The position numbers and the translations under genes were made by a program. Of a DNA stretch of 58,364 nt, positions 55,623 to 58,364 are shown piece by piece. The DNA comes from JBBIOU01 sp037443205 (GTDB taxonomy: Bacteria; Bacteroidota; Bacteroidia; Flavobacteriales_D; UBA2798). Within the stretch, counting starts at the first letter, position 1; each line of letters opens with the position of its first letter. The stretch is taken from NCBI GenBank assembly GCA_037443205.1, contig JBBIOU010000022.1, forward strand, positions 1-58,364. Reading direction: 5' to 3'. Under the pieces are notes generated by a model that saw nothing but the letters and a program-made list of their open reading frames with translations, had not been told where the DNA came from and did not search any database.

Positions 55623-57440
55623 ATGAAAAAAACTTTATCATGCTTATTTTTTCTGTTAATAATATTTATTTCTAAAAGCCAATGTCCGGGATGTATTGTC
55701 AATACTTCGTGTATAGTTAATCCGGCAGAACCTACGCTTTGTCCAACCACATTACCCGATGGATATGCAGGACAGCCTTATGATGAAGACATTACCTTTT
55801 GGATGCCTGAAATTTTTCAGGTAACCCAACCGGTAACACAAAATGTACACTTAGACCAATTAAAAATTTTAAATATTACGGGCTTACCCATGGGTTTAAA
55901 TTGGCAAAGCAACAGCACCAACAACACTTATATTCCTTCGCCCGGAAATGAACACGGCTGTGCGAAACTATGCGGCACGCCTCTTATACCCGGCAGTTAT
56001 AATGTTACGGTTTTTATAGAAGTTACCGTTACGCCCCAATCGGTAGGAGGCACAACCGTAGTTAACGAATCAATTGTTTTGCCATTACTTATTCATCCTA
56101 ATCCCGTTGGAAATTCTGCATTTAATATGAGTACATCAGCAGGTTGTGCACCGCTGGCGGTAAATTTTACTCCAATTGTGCAAAGCGGTGGCAATCCATT
56201 ATACACCTATGACTGGGATTTTGGCAACGGAGATACAAGTAATCTGGAGTTTCCGCCCACACAAATTTATACCGATAGCGGAACCTATTATGTTTCTCTT
56301 ACCACATCAATTTCAGAATATACACTCGAGAGCGTTACCTTTAATGTTGGCTCAAATACCAATTGGTGTGGTGATGTGGAAGAGCCTAATATTTTTGGAT
56401 GCACGGGCTCGCCCGATTTATTTTTTGAATTAAGGGATGCCTCCAGCACCGTAGTTTATACTTCGGCAGTTATTGATAATGTAATGACAACTTCCTGGAA
56501 CAATCTAAATATTCTTTTAGATAATCCGCCTTACAGTTTACAGTTTTGGGATGATGACCCCATCAGTGTGAACGATAATCTGGGTATTTTTACTTTTTCA
56601 CCGACAGCAACGGGCACATTTAATTTTTCGGGGGGTGGCGCATCGGGAAGCAGAACCATTGCCACACAAATTATCAACACCCTCAGTGACAACGATTCGG
56701 TTTTGGTATATCCAAGTCCCGCCAATCAAACGGTATTATTTACTCCCAATGATACAGTTTGTAGATTTAATCCAATTACCTTGTGGGTTGATGGCGGCTA
56801 TCAGTATCAATGGTATATGAATGGCTCACCGGTGTTTGGAGCCATAGATTCAAGCTATACCCTTACTCAAGGTTCGGGTTATTATCAGGTGCAAATCAGT
56901 AATTCATTCGGCTGTTCTTTTTTAACCGATTCTCAATATATTCATTTTCATCCTACGCCCAACATCCCAAGTGTTTATCAAAACGGTTCAAATATTATTG
57001 CTGTATCGCAGGCTCCGATTTTACAATGGTATTACGAAGGACAACCTATACCCGGAGCTAATACTTTAACAATTCCTGCTGCGCAAAATGGATACTATTA
57101 CATTATGGTAACCAATACTTTTGGTTGTACAGCCATATCAGATTCCATACTTATTACAAACGCTGAAATAAATGATTTATCCCTGGCAGAAAAAACCTTA
57201 AAAATTTATCCCGTGCCTGCAAGCAATGTACTAAATATAGATTTACAACTTCAGGATAGCTATTACATACAAATATCCGTAATTGAGGTTTCCGGAAAAA
57301 GTGTTTTTTCTACGCAATTGTTTACCAATAAACTGAGTGCATATCCAATAAATTTAGATTTGTTTGAATCCGGATATTACATTCTTCAAATAACCTTTAA
57401 CGATATTTATATACTTAACAGACCGCTTATTAAACAGTAA
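55623..57440 (+). CDS. PKD-domain protein with T9SS sorting domain
   Basis: 605 residues. Signal peptide ending SKSQ; Cys-rich start (CPGCIVNTSCIVNP); a PKD domain about 170-250 (YTYDWDFGNGDTSNLEFP); a C2-like or jelly-roll segment (about 255-340); two Ig-like repeats of the YQYQWYMNGSPVFGAIDSSY type (about 380-520). A type A sorting domain (KIYPVPASNVLNIDLQ to LIKQ) closes it. Cell-surface or secreted; function unknown. The dtd start codon follows directly after its stop. Confidence 0.85.
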   Translation: MKKTLSCLFFLLIIFISKSQCPGCIVNTSCIVNPAEPTLCPTTLPDGYAGQPYDEDITFWMPEIFQVTQPVTQNVHLDQLKILNITGLPMGLNWQSNSTNNTYIPSPGNEHGCAKLCGTPLIPGSYNVTVFIEVTVTPQSVGGTTVVNESIVLPLLIHPNPVGNSAFNMSTSAGCAPLAVNFTPIVQSGGNPLYTYDWDFGNGDTSNLEFPPTQIYTDSGTYYVSLTTSISEYTLESVTFNVGSNTNWCGDVEEPNIFGCTGSPDLFFELRDASSTVVYTSAVIDNVMTTSWNNLNILLDNPPYSLQFWDDDPISVNDNLGIFTFSPTATGTFNFSGGGASGSRTIATQIINTLSDNDSVLVYPSPANQTVLFTPNDTVCRFNPITLWVDGGYQYQWYMNGSPVFGAIDSSYTLTQGSGYYQVQISNSFGCSFLTDSQYIHFHPTPNIPSVYQNGSNIIAVSQAPILQWYYEGQPIPGANTLTIPAAQNGYYYIMVTNTFGCTAISDSILITNAEINDLSLAEKTLKIYPVPASNVLNIDLQLQDSYYIQISVIEVSGKSVFSTQLFTNKLSAYPINLDLFESGYYILQITFNDIYILNRPLIKQ

Positions 57441-57881
57441 ATGCGCGCAATAATTCAGCGGGTTAAAAAAGCTGCCGTAGAAATAGAAGGTAAAACACAT
57501 GCTGAAACCGGCAAAGGCTTGCTGATATTTATCGCATTTACCCACCATGATGCTGATTCAGAGATAGAAAAATTTGTACATAAAATATTACAATTAAGAA
57601 TATTTCCGGGCGAAAAGGGATTGATGAATTTATCGGTAAAAGAAGTGAACGGAGAAATATTAATCATTTCTCAATTTACTTTATATGCCAATACTCATAA
57701 AGGAAACCGACCTTCGTTTTTTGATGCGGCAAAACCGCAAACAGCCATGCCTTTATACGAAAAATTTATATCAACCATGCAAAGCAACTATCCCGATAAA
57801 ATAAAATGCGGAGTTTTTGGCGCAGACATGAAAGTACATTTAATTAATGACGGGCCGGTAACAATTATTTTAGAGAATTAA
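57441..57881 (+). CDS. dtd: D-aminoacyl-tRNA deacylase
   Basis: 146 residues. MRAIIQRVKKAAVEIEG start, the SQFTLYANTHKGNRPSF catalytic motif and the late NDGPVTIILEN (GP motif; the usual Asn-x-Gly-Pro-Val-Thr). It removes D-amino acids, and glycine from tRNA-Ala, to proofread aminoacyl-tRNA. Confidence 0.95.
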   Translation: MRAIIQRVKKAAVEIEGKTHAETGKGLLIFIAFTHHDADSEIEKFVHKILQLRIFPGEKGLMNLSVKEVNGEILIISQFTLYANTHKGNRPSFFDAAKPQTAMPLYEKFISTMQSNYPDKIKCGVFGADMKVHLINDGPVTIILEN

Positions 57882-58200
57882 TACCGCATACGAATGTCTT
57901 ATAATAGCTAGAGTACGAAGAATATCAATGCCGCCCAAATATTTGTAGTCTTAAATTAACCACGCCATTCATGGCAAATGACAATTTGGGGTTTAATACT
58001 TAGCATGCTGCTAATAAGCTTAATTACTCTTTAGGGATAAAATGTAAGCTTCCCCAAAAATAGTACAGTTTAAAAGTAGAAAAAAGAATAACTTTAAACT
58101 GTAAGAACCTATGAAACGAGCATGATTCGTTAAACACAAACAAGCATGAAATTTCATCATGCGAGTTCCATCCGACCTATTTAAAATAAATTATTTACGG
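57882..58200. other. 319-bp gap before the IS transposase
   Basis: No gene is seen. A 10-bp perfect dyad acagtttaaa/tttaaactgt (58065-58074 and 58093-58102) lies 98 bp before orfA and may be part of the left end of the insertion sequence. The exact IS end and target duplication cannot be set because the right end is outside the window. Confidence 0.4.
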
Positions 58201-58364
58201 ATGAAAAAAAGCAAATTTTCACCCGAACAAATTGCCCGCATACTCAAGGAGTTTGAGCAGGGCAAAAAAGTAGAAGAGATTACCCGGCAATATGGCATTA
58301 GCCGGGCGGCATTTTACAAATGGCGTCAACGTTATGGAGGACTGGATGCCAGTGAACTAAAGCG
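58201..58364 (+). mobile_element. IS3-type transposase orfA, 5' part only
   Basis: 54 residues visible before the window edge: KKSKFSPEQIARILKEFEQG, KKVEEITRQYGISRAAFYKW, RQRYGGLDASELK. This is the helix-turn-helix start of the OrfA transposase of IS3-family elements (IS407/IS2-like). Such elements make the full transposase by frameshifting into orfB, which lies outside this window. Confidence 0.88.

Overview
ORGANISM. The window is chromosomal DNA of a low-GC Bacteroidota bacterium. Evidence: type IX secretion (T9SS) cargo proteins with C-terminal sorting domains, PorZ, the gldB-gldC gliding pair, a PorT-type barrel, a menaquinone gene cluster, absence of Shine-Dalgarno sequences, and promoters of the Bacteroidetes type (TTTG, 19 nt, TAnnTTTG). 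The species cannot be named; an uncultured Chitinophagales/Sphingobacteriales-like lineage is a guess. LAYOUT. (1) 1-5232 is an accessory block that reads as an integron-like gene-cassette array. A 379-residue tyrosine recombinase with a HARP-like N-terminus is followed, downstream and in the same direction, by a pair of ~40-bp direct repeats (attI-like). Then come two complete multigene cassettes (DUF6580 + CWC + thioesterase; GH16 T9SS enzyme + outer-membrane barrel) and the start of a third (DUF7660). Each complete cassette ends in a ~135-bp imperfect palindrome whose outer core is the reverse complement of that same cassette's first bases, the hallmark of integron attC sites. (2) 5388-15649, minus strand: recO, porZ, a methyltransferase, mnmG flanked by two parS-like sites, ybeY, an anti-sigma-type ATPase and a DUF4175 coiled-coil membrane protein. 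(3) 15786-36021, plus strand: antiporter, gltX, four PP2C/SpoIIE-type phosphatases with different sensor modules, folB, tRNA-Cys, an esterase, dxr, a CotH-kinase T9SS protein, rseP, an ALDH7-type dehydrogenase and a small hypothetical gene. (4) 36065-41945, minus strand: MORN-repeat protein, multi-PAS histidine kinase and LytTR regulator as one tight operon. (5) 42343-49875: rpiB and an M28 peptidase; the minus-strand menA-ppa-menC-menE cluster; a threonine-aldolase-family enzyme and a DUF1287 lipoprotein. (6) 49895-57881: DsbD, nadE, a PorT-like barrel, gldB broken by an in-frame TGA, gldC, a large PKD/T9SS protein and dtd. (7) The window ends inside an IS3-type transposase orfA. HOW IT FITS TOGETHER. 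Secretion and surface functions recur: PorZ, GldB/C, a PorT-like barrel and three T9SS cargo proteins. Signal transduction is rich in PP2C phosphatases, with one RsbW-like ATPase that could act opposite them. The parS sites suggest the region lies near the replication origin. The most interesting object is the cassette array with its non-canonical integrase.
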